64,000 bases of DNA from Xanthocytophaga flava (GTDB lineage: Bacteria; Bacteroidota; Bacteroidia; Cytophagales; 172606-1): positions 1-64,000 of the forward strand of contig JASJOS010000008.1 of the NCBI GenBank assembly GCA_030068525.1. The letters run 5' to 3'. Shown in pieces: positions 41,513-51,248 of this stretch. The notes under the pieces were generated by a model. It did no database searches and was not told the origin of the DNA. It was given only the letters and a program-made list of their open reading frames with translations. The position numbers and the translations under genes were made by a program. Numbering within the stretch: position 1 is the first letter of the stretch; every line of letters starts with the position of its first letter.

Positions 41513-44419
41513 ATGAAAACTAACTACATGAGGGATTTCTACTCTACCACGAGTGATATGATCCGGTCACTAAACAGAAAGATCTTTGCTGCTTTGTGTG
41601 TAATGATTCTGTTTCTGGCCAGTGCTCAAACGGTGTTTGCCCAAACTGTACCCATTCCGGATGCGAACTTCCGTCAATACCTGCGTGACAGATTTCCCCA
41701 TACCCTAACTTCCAGTGGTGAATTGATTGTCGCCGAAGCCGCTACTATCGATACAATTTTCTGCTACAATCGCCAGATTTCGAATCTAGCGGGCATTCAA
41801 TATTTCACAGGACTGAATTTTCTGGGCTGTGGTGGAAATCAGCTTACTTCTTTACCGGATCTTTCTCCGCTCACTAATTTAAAAAGCCTTGACTTTTCCC
41901 GGAATCAATTTACTGTATTTCCTGCTCTTTCCCAGAATACAGCCTTGATCGAGGTGAATTGCTCTGCCAATCAGATCAGTTCATTGCCAGACTTATCGTC
42001 ACTTCCCAAGTTGGTTTTTCTAAGGTTTGGAAAAAACAAGTTTACCTCTTTTCCTGCATTCTCGTTGCCTGTCAAATCACGTCTGGCATTGATTCAATGC
42101 GACAGTAATCAATTAACCGTTCTGCCTGATCTATCCGATTTTAAAAATCTGGTTACATTGGATGTATCCTACAATCAACTAACACAATTGCCTTCTCTTG
42201 CTGCTCTTACTCAACTGGACGTGCTACAATGTCATGGCAATCAGCTAACTTCATTACCTGATTTATCACACAATCTTGTGTTATGGGGAATTGACTTTTC
42301 ACAAAATCAATTCACTGAGTTTCCGGATATTTCAGCCAATACGAAACTTGGCTTTATCTCCTGTGGAAGCAATCAACTGGATTCATTGCCAGATCTGACT
42401 AACTATCCCGACATGCAGTATCTGCGTTTGGCCCATAACAAATTTACCTCTCTGCCAGATATCTCTCATCTGAATATGGAACAACTTTTTGTCCAGGGCA
42501 ACCAGCTAACTTTTGATGACTTACTGACACTGGTACCTACCCGTGAGAAACTGCTGAAAAAAGGAAATGGAAATGGAAACAATCGTTTTTATAGTTATAA
42601 CCAGGGTGAAATCGGGTCTGCAAAAACGATCAAGTTGAAACAAGGCGATGCATATACTATTGACCTGGATGTAGATGATACCGTTTCAACAAGTACCTAC
42701 CGCTGGTATAAAAATGCAGTACTGGTAGCAACCACACAAACCAACAAGCTGGTATTTTCGTCTCTGACATTGGCAAATGCCGGAGTATACACAGCTAAAG
42801 TAACCAACCCTGCTTATCCTAACGATACACTAACCAGTAATCATGTTACGATTGAGATAGAATCAAACGGTCCCTGGACACCTGTAATTGGCGGAGGGGA
42901 AAATCACCTGATTGTGCTGCCTGCCACACTGACTTCTTCTATTGAAGGCAGTCCGCTGAGTGTTGGAGATTATATTGGTGTGTTTTTTACTGACAATGCC
43001 GGAAACAAGATCAATGGAGGAATGGTAAAATGGACCGGAGCTAATCAGGTACTGAATGCCTGGGGAACAACCGCCACTCCTAAAAACGGGTTTACAACAG
43101 GTGAATCGTTTGTTCTAAAAGTATGGAGAGCTTCTGACCAGAAAGAAATAGAGGTAGTGGCTACCTACACTACAACAAGTCCTTATACCCACACAGGTAG
43201 CTATGCAGCCAATGGCCTTAGTAGCATTGCTGCTTTACACACAGTGGCACCATGTGTTCAGCAGGTCATAGCTTTACACAAGGGCTGGAACCTGATTTCA
43301 CTGAATGTTCAGCCCGCAGATACAACTATGAAAACTATTTTCGGATCTATTCAGAATATTCTGGTAAAAGATGCAGCCGGGAAGATATTGTATGCTCCTC
43401 AGAACGGCATCAACAATGGCATCTGGAATATTCTGGAAGGATACAAAGTACTGGTAGCACAGGAAGAGGTGCTAACGCTTTGTGGTAAAAAGATTGATCC
43501 GCAAACACCTATAAGCATCCCTTATACTACCTATCCGTATTTTCTGCCTTACTTTGGTAATAATCCGGTTTCGCTTACCGCTGCATTGAGTTCAATTGAG
43601 AACAGCGTTACCTTTGTGCAGAGCAACGAATATCCGGTAGGCTCAGTGAATGTAGTCGCCTATAACTACCTGCCTTCTCATATTATAAATCCTCCTATTG
43701 ATCAGATAGGTACACTGAAACCTGGTTTGGCCTATAAGGTTTCGATGAACAAAGCCATTCCTGACTTTCGCTATCCTTCACTGGCAGGCATGAGAACAGG
43801 AGCAAGTGCAGCCAGAGAGAAAAGTACCACTCACTATGATTTGCCTGTAACTACCACAGCTAACAATGCGTTGCTTGTATTGCCAACCGAAATTCTTGCT
43901 AAGGTGCTGGTAGCAGGGGATGAGGTAGCTGTCTATACAGAAGAGGGAACACTGGCAGGAGCCGGACAGTATACTGGCGAAAACCTGATTGTAACCATCT
44001 GGGAAAATGAAAAAATGCAGGCCAATACCCCATTTAATCTGAAAGTATGGAAACAGGATCGTCAGCAGGAAGTAGAAGTGTCCACAACATATAAAAAAGG
44101 GAATGGAACTTATGCCTCTAACTCAATACAGGTTGCCAGCCAGGTTACATTGCATACAGGAGACAAGGTAAACTCACAGTTGCTTACGCTGTATCCCAAT
44201 CCAACCAGAGAAAGCGTTCAGATACGGACATTGACTGAACAAACCGGTCCGGCTACCGTTCGTATCTATACACTGATGGGTACAAAAGTGCTGGAAGTAC
44301 AGAAAAATTCACTGCAAGAGTCTACACTATCGGTAGGGCAACTAGCTCCGGGACAATATCTATGTGTGATTCAAACAGGTGATCAGCAGTTGAGAAGTAA
44401 ATTGATCATTGTAAAATAA
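41513..44419 (+). CDS. secreted LRR/Ig-like protein with type IX sorting signal
   Basis: 968 residues. Signal peptide near 22-44 (LCVMILFLASAQTVFAQ). LRR region ~70-310 in 22-residue units with NQLTSLPDLS-type cores; Ig-like domain ~330-430 (IKLKQGDAYTIDLDVDDTVSTSTYRWYKN...NAGVYTAKV); then two copies of an unnamed module GDYIGVFFTDNAGNKINGG...TGESFVLKVW near 455-545 and GDEVAVYTEEGTLAGAG...PFNLKVWKQDR near 785-860; C-terminal type A sorting domain LYPNPTRESVQIRT...GQYLCVIQTGDQQLRSKLIIVK. Exported by type IX secretion and surface-attached; binding role inferred. An alternative start at residue 6 exists. Confidence 0.9.
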   Translation: MKTNYMRDFYSTTSDMIRSLNRKIFAALCVMILFLASAQTVFAQTVPIPDANFRQYLRDRFPHTLTSSGELIVAEAATIDTIFCYNRQISNLAGIQYFTGLNFLGCGGNQLTSLPDLSPLTNLKSLDFSRNQFTVFPALSQNTALIEVNCSANQISSLPDLSSLPKLVFLRFGKNKFTSFPAFSLPVKSRLALIQCDSNQLTVLPDLSDFKNLVTLDVSYNQLTQLPSLAALTQLDVLQCHGNQLTSLPDLSHNLVLWGIDFSQNQFTEFPDISANTKLGFISCGSNQLDSLPDLTNYPDMQYLRLAHNKFTSLPDISHLNMEQLFVQGNQLTFDDLLTLVPTREKLLKKGNGNGNNRFYSYNQGEIGSAKTIKLKQGDAYTIDLDVDDTVSTSTYRWYKNAVLVATTQTNKLVFSSLTLANAGVYTAKVTNPAYPNDTLTSNHVTIEIESNGPWTPVIGGGENHLIVLPATLTSSIEGSPLSVGDYIGVFFTDNAGNKINGGMVKWTGANQVLNAWGTTATPKNGFTTGESFVLKVWRASDQKEIEVVATYTTTSPYTHTGSYAANGLSSIAALHTVAPCVQQVIALHKGWNLISLNVQPADTTMKTIFGSIQNILVKDAAGKILYAPQNGINNGIWNILEGYKVLVAQEEVLTLCGKKIDPQTPISIPYTTYPYFLPYFGNNPVSLTAALSSIENSVTFVQSNEYPVGSVNVVAYNYLPSHIINPPIDQIGTLKPGLAYKVSMNKAIPDFRYPSLAGMRTGASAAREKSTTHYDLPVTTTANNALLVLPTEILAKVLVAGDEVAVYTEEGTLAGAGQYTGENLIVTIWENEKMQANTPFNLKVWKQDRQQEVEVSTTYKKGNGTYASNSIQVASQVTLHTGDKVNSQLLTLYPNPTRESVQIRTLTEQTGPATVRIYTLMGTKVLEVQKNSLQESTLSVGQLAPGQYLCVIQTGDQQLRSKLIIVK

Positions 44420-44435
44420 GCAAATTGAAGAAACA

Positions 44436-44458
44436 GGCGCAGTCTTTCAGGCTGCGCC
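44436..44458 (+). terminator. terminator
   Basis: GGCGCAG / CTGCGCC 7-bp stem, 9-base loop, then AACTTTT, between the LRR gene and the CHU_C gene; probably partial read-through. Confidence 0.7.
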
Positions 44459-44486
44459 AACTTTTCAAAGTTATATGTGTAACAAG

Positions 44487-45653
44487 ATGACAAACAGACA
44501 TATCTGGGTACTTTTATTCTGGTGCTGGAGCTGTATGCTCACCGCACAGAATATACCCTGGAAAGTACGTCCTACGGGTGTCAATCATACGATATTTATC
44601 AAAAACACCATTCCGCTTACTGTTAACGGAGTAACACTGGAAGCAGGAGATGCCATTGGTGTGTTTTACGATTCTTTGGGTGTAAAAGCCTGTGGTGGCT
44701 ATATCGAGTGGCAAAAACAACCAGCTGCACTAACGGCGTATGGGGATGATGGCATAAACAAGGGATTTAAGACAGGAGAGGTATTTACATTCAGAGTCTG
44801 GAAAAAAAGCACAAACTGTATTAGTGAAAATGTACAGGTCACTTATATCAGTGGAGGTATCATCAGTCATACCAATCAGTTTGCACCGGATGGGATTAGT
44901 GAGTTGAGTACCTTACAGGGCACAGCCAGTACAATTCGATATAACAGTGGTTCTTTTTGTAAAGATGCTGGTTTGCAGGCTCCAGTTTTTACAGGTTCAG
45001 TAAGCCAGGTGATCTATACTTCATCAGAGGGGTTAACTTTGAATGAATCTACGGGTGTAATTGATGTGACTCGTAGTGAGCCAGGTAATTATACAATTAC
45101 GTTTTCATCTCCGGTGTGTCTTACACAGCAACAGATAAGTGTTTCTATTGCTCCTGGTATCAATCTGACACAATTGGTGACTACGTTTATAGATGCTACC
45201 TGTGAGAAACAAAAAGGCACTTTGGAAATTGACATATCCACTATTACAGGTGGAACTAAGCCCTATCGTTTGGCTTTACGGGAAACTAGTCGCAATGAGA
45301 CAATCACCTCTGTTGGCAATCGGTTTGACAATCTGATACCTGGCAGTTATGAATTAATTGTAACAGATGCACTACAATGTCAGCAAATAGCCAGTACAAC
45401 TATTAATGTAAGCACTCCAACAGATTGTGTTCCTGTCATTTCTCCCAATGGGGATGGGGTAGCTGATGCCTTTTACATTCCCTCTCAGGGGGTAGTAAAA
45501 ATCTACAACCGTTACGGACAGCTTCTCAAAACCCTCTCTACGCCTTCCGAATGGGACGCTACCGATGAGTCTGGTAACCTGGTTCCTATGGGAAATTATA
45601 TCCTTGTTGGTAGTAATGCTGCTGATAAAAAAGTAATTACTGTGATTCGTTAA
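44487..45653 (+). CDS. secreted protein with CHU_C (type B) sorting domain
   Basis: About 388 residues; the ATG at 44487 (MTNRHIWVLLFWCWSCMLTAQ, signal peptide) is preferred to 44475. Residues ~25-130 are the same unnamed module as in the LRR protein (PWKVRPTGVNHTIFI, GDAIGVFYDSLGVKACGGYIEW, TGEVFTFRVWKK). A cohesin-like/SprB-like domain ~150-330 includes CEKQKGTLEIDISTITGGTKPYRL. C-terminal PVISPNGDGVADAFYI...VVKIYNRYGQLLKTL...WDATDESGNLVPMGNYILVGS is a CHU_C domain (type B type IX signal, surface anchoring). Likely exported with the neighbouring LRR protein. Confidence 0.85.
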   Translation: MTNRHIWVLLFWCWSCMLTAQNIPWKVRPTGVNHTIFIKNTIPLTVNGVTLEAGDAIGVFYDSLGVKACGGYIEWQKQPAALTAYGDDGINKGFKTGEVFTFRVWKKSTNCISENVQVTYISGGIISHTNQFAPDGISELSTLQGTASTIRYNSGSFCKDAGLQAPVFTGSVSQVIYTSSEGLTLNESTGVIDVTRSEPGNYTITFSSPVCLTQQQISVSIAPGINLTQLVTTFIDATCEKQKGTLEIDISTITGGTKPYRLALRETSRNETITSVGNRFDNLIPGSYELIVTDALQCQQIASTTINVSTPTDCVPVISPNGDGVADAFYIPSQGVVKIYNRYGQLLKTLSTPSEWDATDESGNLVPMGNYILVGSNAADKKVITVIR

Positions 45654-45968
45654 TCTATCATTCCTGTGCATATTTCTACTATTTGACAATTGAAATAACG
45701 AACCTTGGATTTATCCGAGCCTTTCCCGTCAGCATATTTGCTCTATTCTTACTTGGGGAATAACCTTCTTGTGTACTTATATTACACAATTATAGAGTAA
45801 AGACTTTTGGTCTTTGCCTATCTCAACATCTTAAAATATAACATGTTCATTAAAAGCTAAAATTGGTATGTTTATTGTTGTTCTCAGAAATCTAATCTGA
45901 AACCCAATTCAGGCTTGTTATAGTATATTGAATCAGTGTTTTGAGCTATAATCTTTGTTGTCAGAAAT
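45654..45968. other. intergenic, weak XRE-tail relic
   Basis: No gene. Near 45895-45935 the minus strand reads IQYTITSLNWV, comparable to ITYNVNLNWLM of the XRE protein, a weak seventh relic. The rest is AT-rich. Confidence 0.35.
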
Positions 45969-45971
45969 GTG

Positions 45972-46280
45972 ATGAACCAATTACGAAACCTACAGACCTT
46001 ACGTATGGTCTGGCAGTACTACAAAACAATAACGTTTGTTAACCTTCCCTTCTCTGGATTAATAGGCATTCTGTTAAAAAGTATTCCTTTCTTTATTGTG
46101 TCATTCAGCATTTTTGGTTTTGTTCTGGCTGTCCTCTTCTTCCATCTCCGGTATGCCAATCAATATTATTTTTATTTTAATCAAGGCATTTCAAAGTCTC
46201 TTCTCATAGGTATATCATTCGGTATTAATCTACTAATCTGCTTATGCTTTCTTCTGATCTGGCAAATGATACCTCTCTAA
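45972..46280 (+). CDS. small two-helix membrane protein, ABC partner
   Basis: 102 residues from the ATG at 45972. Hydrophobic helices FSGLIGILLKSIPFFIVSFSIFGFVLAVLFF (likely two) and LLIGISFGINLLICLCFLLIW. No recognised family; too small for a permease alone. It overlaps the ABC ATPase gene by 37 bases, so it probably forms the membrane part of that transporter or a lipid-handling unit. Confidence 0.6.
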   Translation: MNQLRNLQTLRMVWQYYKTITFVNLPFSGLIGILLKSIPFFIVSFSIFGFVLAVLFFHLRYANQYYFYFNQGISKSLLIGISFGINLLICLCFLLIWQMIPL

Positions 46281-46954
46281 AAAATGTACTGGAGGTAGAT
46301 AGCATTATGCTTTCTTTTGGTTCCAGAAACATCGTAACAGATTGTTACCTGCAATGCTGCACAGGAGATATAGTGGGTCTTCTGGGGAGAAATGGCTGTG
46401 GGAAATCTTCACTGTTAAAGATTATCTTTGGAACCCTGGAAACAGAAAACAAAAGTATCCGGATCAACAAACAGGTATATACCCATCCGTATAAGGAAGG
46501 CCATCTGATAGCTTATTTACCACAACACGGTTTTTTGCCTCAAAGCCTGACACTGAAAAAAATCATAGATTTGTATATTCACACTAATTCTGGCAAAGCC
46601 ACACTACTGTCAGATGAAAGGGTAAAAAGCCTTTATACCAAACGGGTTTCTGAATTATCGGGGGGTGAACGGAGGTATTTTGAGGTGCTGTTGTTGATTA
46701 GTATGGATGTCAAATTTATCTTGCTGGATGAGCCTTTTTCCTATGTGGAGCCAATATACAGACAAACGATTATGGACCTGATTCGTAAGTACACATCTCA
46801 TATAGGGTTTATCATAACAGATCATGATTACCGGAATATTATAGACATCAGTGATCGGATTGTATTACTTACCAATGGTGTCTGCAAGCACATCAAAGCC
46901 CTGGAGGAACTGGAACGGTGGGGCTATCTGCCTCCAGGTAAACTAGATCACTGA
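46244..46954 (+). CDS. ABC transporter ATP-binding protein
   Basis: 236 residues, complete nucleotide-binding domain: Walker A GRNGCGKSSLLK, Q-loop LPQH, signature LSGGERRYFE, Walker B FILLDEPFS and H-loop TDHD. The LSGGERR signature with a Y-F-E sequel places it in a Bacteroidota subfamily often encoded next to a small membrane protein, as here. Substrate unknown. The C-terminal WGYLPPGKLDH is conserved-looking. An alternative start (MLSFG, residue 22) would drop the overlap. Confidence 0.9.
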   Translation: MLSSDLANDTSLKNVLEVDSIMLSFGSRNIVTDCYLQCCTGDIVGLLGRNGCGKSSLLKIIFGTLETENKSIRINKQVYTHPYKEGHLIAYLPQHGFLPQSLTLKKIIDLYIHTNSGKATLLSDERVKSLYTKRVSELSGGERRYFEVLLLISMDVKFILLDEPFSYVEPIYRQTIMDLIRKYTSHIGFIITDHDYRNIIDISDRIVLLTNGVCKHIKALEELERWGYLPPGKLDH

Positions 46955-47049
46955 TACAATAGACATATCCAGCAAGTATACGTTTTTTAATAGCTCTAAA
47001 AGATACTCTGATCTTGCTGTAATTTCACGCCGGGCAAGTAGTAGAATCT

Positions 47050-47097
47050 ATTGGTATAAACCTGAATTATTTTTGGGTGATACAGATTTATACCAAT
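47050..47097. terminator. bidirectional terminator
   Basis: ATTGGTATAAACCTG / CAGATTTATACCAAT, 15-bp arms with one mismatch, loop AATTATTTTTGGGTGATA, between the convergent ABC gene and the anti-sigma/barrel gene. Confidence 0.65.
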
Positions 47098-47118
47098 TAC
47101 ATACTCTGTTTATATGCT

Positions 47119-48687
47119 CTATTTACCCAGCTTTCGCATTAGTTGTAAGTGAACTCCTACCGAATAGGGACGCAATCCAAATGGAGCTTGCTGAGTATAG
47201 GTAGATTCCAACGAATAATTAAATGCAGGCATGATCGTTAATTCGTAGTTGCGATTCAGCATGTAATTGTAGCCAATACCCGCCAGAATAGTATAGTTTA
47301 CCTGCTTTAATACATTTTCTTTTGAAGGAAAAGTAGTGATTTGATCCAGTTGGCCGTTTACATACTGACGAGTCTGGCCTTTGAGTAACAGATTGACACC
47401 ACTCCCCATTGTCAGATTCAATCGGTGGCGTCCACTCGCCTTAAAATAATAGGTAGCAGCTATTCTAAGTCCGCTATAGGTATAATCGCTTACTACCTGT
47501 CTTTGTCCAGTTTCATATACGGGTGTTACCGTAACCTGATTGGTGCCAGTGACTGTACGAATAAGTTCCTCAATGTGATCTGTTCTGTAGGAATAGCCTA
47601 GCTTCTCACTAAGTTGAGATACCATCAGATGACTTTCCACTGAAAATCTCTTCGTAATGTCTCTGCGAACATTCAGCCCCCATACATACTCCAGACGATC
47701 TTTGAGAGAAGAGTTAGCATTATTCATCCGGATGATCACAATATCATCTGAGGTGGATGGAACAAATGTTCGGAAGGTATAACGTGGTGCGACAAACAGA
47801 CCGACAGACCATCCAGCTCTATTTTCAGAGGGAATAGTAGGTTTAATCGGAGACTCTGCTTGTGGTATACTGTCAGGTTGAAATCTTGGTGTAATAGCAG
47901 GTAGTCTAACGGCTCCGGTTTGTTGAAGTGTAATATCCCGGAATGCCAGGGAATGGATAGAAGGCACAGACAGTTCAACAGAATCGCTACCTGTTCCTTT
48001 TCTGAAGTCATTATCTTTTTGAATAGGAGTACCCTGTTTTATAGAATGTGTGACGGCTGTACGTACTGGTTCATTCAAAACCTTTGCATCCGGTCTTCGG
48101 ACTGAATTACCTCGTTTACGATACAGTTTCTCTCTGGCTGTATTGGCTACTATTAGCAGATCGTCTGATTGAGAATCAACAGGTAATTCTGATAACTGAG
48201 TTCTGGTAACTGTTTTTTGTGTTTTAGGGAGATCCTTACCCATAGTACTTCCTTCTCCGGATGTATCTGATGGTTTAGTCTTGTTTTTAGATTTGGAAAT
48301 AGTTACAGTTGGTTTATTAACAGATCGTATAGGTTTTCTGTTTGCTGATGCTACCTTTTCTTGTTGAGTGGATAATATATGTAAAGATGGTGTATCTGCT
48401 GATTCTGTATTTTGAGTTTTATTGTTTTTATGAGTTGACTCTGTTACCGGACGATTATTTCCTGCCATTTCAGGAGCAGGTTTGTTTAGTGAGATATGAT
48501 CTCTATACTTTATCAGCAAAGCAACTGTTCCTGTGACCAACAGCAGTACTGCCAGCCAGCCAAACAGACGCCAGCGACGCTTAGGTTGTATCTCTGCCTG
48601 AATGGATGCCCATCCTTGTACAGGGGGCTCCTCTTCGAGTTCCATCATTTTGCGACGGATTTCTTCCAGTTCTTTTTCGTTCAGCAT
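47119..48687 (-). CDS. anti-sigma-like protein with outer-membrane-like barrel domain
   Basis: 522 residues; the start overlaps the sigma-factor stop by 7 bases. N-terminus ELEEIRRKMMELEEEPPVQGWASIQ is the Bacteroidota anti-sigma region; one transmembrane helix LFGWLAVLLLVTGTVALLIK (near 43-62). A long Ser/Thr/Lys linker follows, then from ~290 an outer-membrane-type beta-barrel domain (GWSVGLFVAPRYTFRTF...LRIAATYYFKASGRHRLNLTMGSG...GIGYNYMLNRNYELTIMPAFNYSLE...GVHLQLMRKLGK). A common but poorly understood fusion: cytosolic sigma-binding, periplasmic linker, C-terminal OM-like domain. Proposed to link OM status to the sigma factor. Confidence 0.8.
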   Translation of the reverse strand: MLNEKELEEIRRKMMELEEEPPVQGWASIQAEIQPKRRWRLFGWLAVLLLVTGTVALLIKYRDHISLNKPAPEMAGNNRPVTESTHKNNKTQNTESADTPSLHILSTQQEKVASANRKPIRSVNKPTVTISKSKNKTKPSDTSGEGSTMGKDLPKTQKTVTRTQLSELPVDSQSDDLLIVANTAREKLYRKRGNSVRRPDAKVLNEPVRTAVTHSIKQGTPIQKDNDFRKGTGSDSVELSVPSIHSLAFRDITLQQTGAVRLPAITPRFQPDSIPQAESPIKPTIPSENRAGWSVGLFVAPRYTFRTFVPSTSDDIVIIRMNNANSSLKDRLEYVWGLNVRRDITKRFSVESHLMVSQLSEKLGYSYRTDHIEELIRTVTGTNQVTVTPVYETGQRQVVSDYTYSGLRIAATYYFKASGRHRLNLTMGSGVNLLLKGQTRQYVNGQLDQITTFPSKENVLKQVNYTILAGIGYNYMLNRNYELTIMPAFNYSLESTYTQQAPFGLRPYSVGVHLQLMRKLGK

Positions 48688-49223
48688 TTCTCAGAGATTG
48701 AATATTTATGCAAAAGATCCTTTAGATAATTTTTCGCTTTTGCCAGCTGGGACTTGGAAGTTCCTTCGGCAATCTGGAGCATATCGGCAATTTCACGATG
48801 GGTAAACCCTTCTACTACATATAAATTAAATACCAGTCGATACCCTTCTGGTAACTGATTGATGAGTGCCAGCAATTCCTGACTGTTGATCTGGCTTACT
48901 ATATCATCCTCTGCCGGAGAGCTTTCTTCTACCAGACTATAGTCAAGATGATCCTGGTATTTACGGTTTTTGTGGTAATGGTTAATCGCAGTATTTACAA
49001 AAATACGTCGTAACCATCCTTCAAAAGAACCTCCATTGTATGTGCGAATGTTGGCAAACACCCTGACAAAGGCTTCGTGGAATATATCTTCTGCCTCAAA
49101 TCGGGACCGTGTATACCGCATACAGACAGCCATCATCTTACGGGAATAGAGCTGATACAGCTTCTCCTGGAAAGCTGGTTTTTGCTGCTGACATCCCACA
49201 ATGATTTCCTGTTCTGAATGCAC
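48681..49223 (-). CDS. ECF sigma factor
   Basis: 180 residues with region 2 (FEAEDIFHEAFVRVFANIRTYNGGSFEGWLRRIFVNTAINHYHKNRK) and region 4 (LINQLPEGYRLVFNLYVVEGFTHREIADMLQIAEGTSKSQLAKAKNYLKDLL). Classical RpoE-like ECF of Bacteroidota. First gene of a two-gene unit with the anti-sigma/barrel protein. Confidence 0.95.
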   Translation of the reverse strand: MHSEQEIIVGCQQQKPAFQEKLYQLYSRKMMAVCMRYTRSRFEAEDIFHEAFVRVFANIRTYNGGSFEGWLRRIFVNTAINHYHKNRKYQDHLDYSLVEESSPAEDDIVSQINSQELLALINQLPEGYRLVFNLYVVEGFTHREIADMLQIAEGTSKSQLAKAKNYLKDLLHKYSISEKC

Positions 49224-49282
49224 GTAGTTTAAAGTTAAAAAGGAGTAATGTTGCTATTATAGTTGGTTCGATTCCGCTGGTA

Positions 49283-49957
49283 TTAGTTAACTTTCACCTT
49301 TACAATCACCTCCAGATAGGTATTGTAATTCTGGTCCGGATAAACCCGATAACGAAACGAATCTTCACCAGTAAAATCTTTCGGTGGCTGGTATACATAA
49401 ATGGTGTTCTTATAACTACCTGCATACTCAATGGTACGAAATGTGCCCAGCTTCGGTGCATAGACAGACCTGCCAGCCATTGGACAGATAATATCATTTT
49501 CAAATATCCGGATACCTTTGGGTGTATTTCGGGTTGTTTGCAGAGAGTCTGCCCTCACAACATTGGTACAGTTATTGGGATCCAGAGGGACTTCTATATG
49601 AAGTCGTATTTTTTGTGTTTTGCAGGTACTTTCACTACAGGCCTGATAGGTCAGGCTGTCTGTTCCGAAGAATCCAGTATCAGGCTGGTAATAGGTATCA
49701 CCATCGGGTTGTACACTCAGTGTGCCATGAACGGGCTGACCAAAGGTAACAGTAACAGCTGTTTTCAGGCTATCATTTCCGAGTGGATCCATCCGTATAA
49801 TTCCACCTCCACCAAAGGCATAGACATCATCCTCATATAACTCGAAGTTATCAGTTGATCCGGGGATTATATCTTCCGGAGTTGTACACCCTCCCAATAA
49901 AAACAAGAGTACAAGACTTCCCGTCAGGGCTCCCAGACGGCGCAAAGACCTTTTCAT
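49283..49957 (-). CDS. Ig/cadherin-like domain lipoprotein, 224 aa
   Basis: From the ATG at 49957: signal LRRLGALTGSLVLLFLLGGC with lipidation Cys near 25. Two tandem Ig/cadherin-like modules (VTFGQPVHGTLSVQPDGDTYYQPDTGFFGTDSLTYQAC and APKLGTFRTIEYAGSYKNTIYVYQPPKDFTGEDSFRYRV), the pattern GTL...GxY-x-P-x-F-G-x-D-S-F/L. Cell-surface structural or binding role. It precedes the sigma factor by 60 bases on the same strand and might be a target of it. Confidence 0.8.
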   Translation of the reverse strand: MKRSLRRLGALTGSLVLLFLLGGCTTPEDIIPGSTDNFELYEDDVYAFGGGGIIRMDPLGNDSLKTAVTVTFGQPVHGTLSVQPDGDTYYQPDTGFFGTDSLTYQACSESTCKTQKIRLHIEVPLDPNNCTNVVRADSLQTTRNTPKGIRIFENDIICPMAGRSVYAPKLGTFRTIEYAGSYKNTIYVYQPPKDFTGEDSFRYRVYPDQNYNTYLEVIVKVKVN

Positions 49958-50428
49958 TATACTTGACAATTTTAGTAAATTCCAGACACGCACAAATGCT
50001 TTCTGTGAGAGAAGACAGAATCTGTCAATGAACGGTTGCCTGAGAGGATTTTTTATTTTGAAATTTTTTAAGTATTGCAGAGAGACTGGATTGGGTGTGA
50101 TGGCACCTGCTTATTAAAAGGATTACAAAGAAGGATTTCTGCAGGGGAAACCATTCAGAAAATAAAGCAAATTAGTGTGATATTCCTCGCTTCAGCCTCG
50201 TCAGTTGTTAACATACCCTAATTAAGGCCAATCCCTTTGTGGTGAGGCAATTCGCTTTAGCAAGGTCTGTGGAAGGATTAGCGGGTGTTAGGGCGGTTAA
50301 GTATTGCCAAAGGCGGGGTTTTTACCACAAAAGCTCAATTGAACAACAAAAGTTGAACCTTGTGCGAAATCTCCAATCGAAGCGGTTCAGTCCCCCGCTT
50401 TGGGCAATACCTTGGTATGGGCAATTTT
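49958..50428. repeat. intergenic region with 110-bp imperfect palindrome
   Basis: GTATTGCCAAAGGCGGGG (50301-50318) and CCCCGCTTTGGGCAATAC (50393-50410) pair with two shifts; the loop includes GTTGAACC, AAAGCTCAATTG and CAATCGAAGCGG. This pattern resembles attC-like inverted structures of gene cassettes in some Bacteroidota, immediately preceding the SRPBCC/ArsR unit. No gene: the open frame 50239-50487 has no support. Confidence 0.55.
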
Positions 50429-50932
50429 TTATTTCTTCTCTACTGATAAAGTCGTCAGCAACACTGCCAATTCGTTTAGTGTCATAGTGAAACCTCCCTG
50501 GAAACCCATTTCAATCATCTGTTCCATTCTTTCAAGAGATTCGTTGTAAATAGTAATGCTAACTTTAGTTATTCCATTTTGCTCACTGAAATTCAAATCC
50601 CAATTCGAACCTGGCAAATGAGGATTTTCGTCTTTGTCTGCAAATACACTTACATATTTGAAGTTAGTTTTGGGGCTAATGGACGTATAGTCTTGTATTT
50701 GCCAGCTTTCGTGTCCTTCCGGGCTAACCATTGCATAAAATCTTCGTCCGCCGACTTTGAATTCCATTGATTTTGTTTTGGAAACCCACGGTTTGGGTGC
50801 CCACCATTGATCAAGGATTTCTTTTTTCGTAAATGCGTCCCAAACAAGTGAAAGCTCGGCATCAAACTCTCTTGTTACGAATACAGATTTGGTTGATTTG
50901 TCAACCGTAAAGTCAAATAGTAAATTATTCAT
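50429..50932 (-). CDS. SRPBCC/AHSA1-family protein
   Basis: 167 residues, START/Bet v1-like fold: [53 protein letters not shown], and [27 protein letters not shown] then a C-terminal helix. AHSA1-type proteins bind hydrophobic ligands or chaperone partners and are often paired with an ArsR regulator, as here (overlap of 8 bases). Confidence 0.9.
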   Translation of the reverse strand: MNNLLFDFTVDKSTKSVFVTREFDAELSLVWDAFTKKEILDQWWAPKPWVSKTKSMEFKVGGRRFYAMVSPEGHESWQIQDYTSISPKTNFKYVSVFADKDENPHLPGSNWDLNFSEQNGITKVSITIYNESLERMEQMIEMGFQGGFTMTLNELAVLLTTLSVEKK

Positions 50933-51248
50933 TTTTATTGTTTTTTAGTTTTACTAATACATCGTCTAGTTGATTATATCGAGTCTCCCAGATTTTTCGG
51001 AATTGCTCCATCCACTTGTCTACTTCTTTTAATTTGTCAATTTCAAGTGAGTAGTAGATTTCTCTGCCTTTTTGTTCTTGTTTGACAAGTTCGCATTCTG
51101 TTAAAATGCGTAAATGTTTTGACACAGCTTGTCGTGTCGTGTTGAAGTTGTCGGCAATGGCATTGGGTGTCATTGCCTGTAATGCAATTAAGGCTATAAT
51201 TGCTCGCCTGGTTGGGTCTGCAACGGCTTGAAAAATGTCTCTACGCAT
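50925..51248 (-). CDS. ArsR-family HTH regulator
   Basis: 107 residues from the ATG at 51248: [80 protein letters not shown]. Complete winged HTH without metal-binding cysteines; forms a regulator/SRPBCC operon with the downstream gene. Likely autorepressor. Upstream 51297-51310 is an AATCGGTTTCGC-like partial dyad. Confidence 0.9.
   Translation of the reverse strand: MRRDIFQAVADPTRRAIIALIALQAMTPNAIADNFNTTRQAVSKHLRILTECELVKQEQKGREIYYSLEIDKLKEVDKWMEQFRKIWETRYNQLDDVLVKLKNNKNE

Noticed and set aside
50239-50487. 82-residue open frame
   Set aside because: Falls across the palindrome and has no start context.
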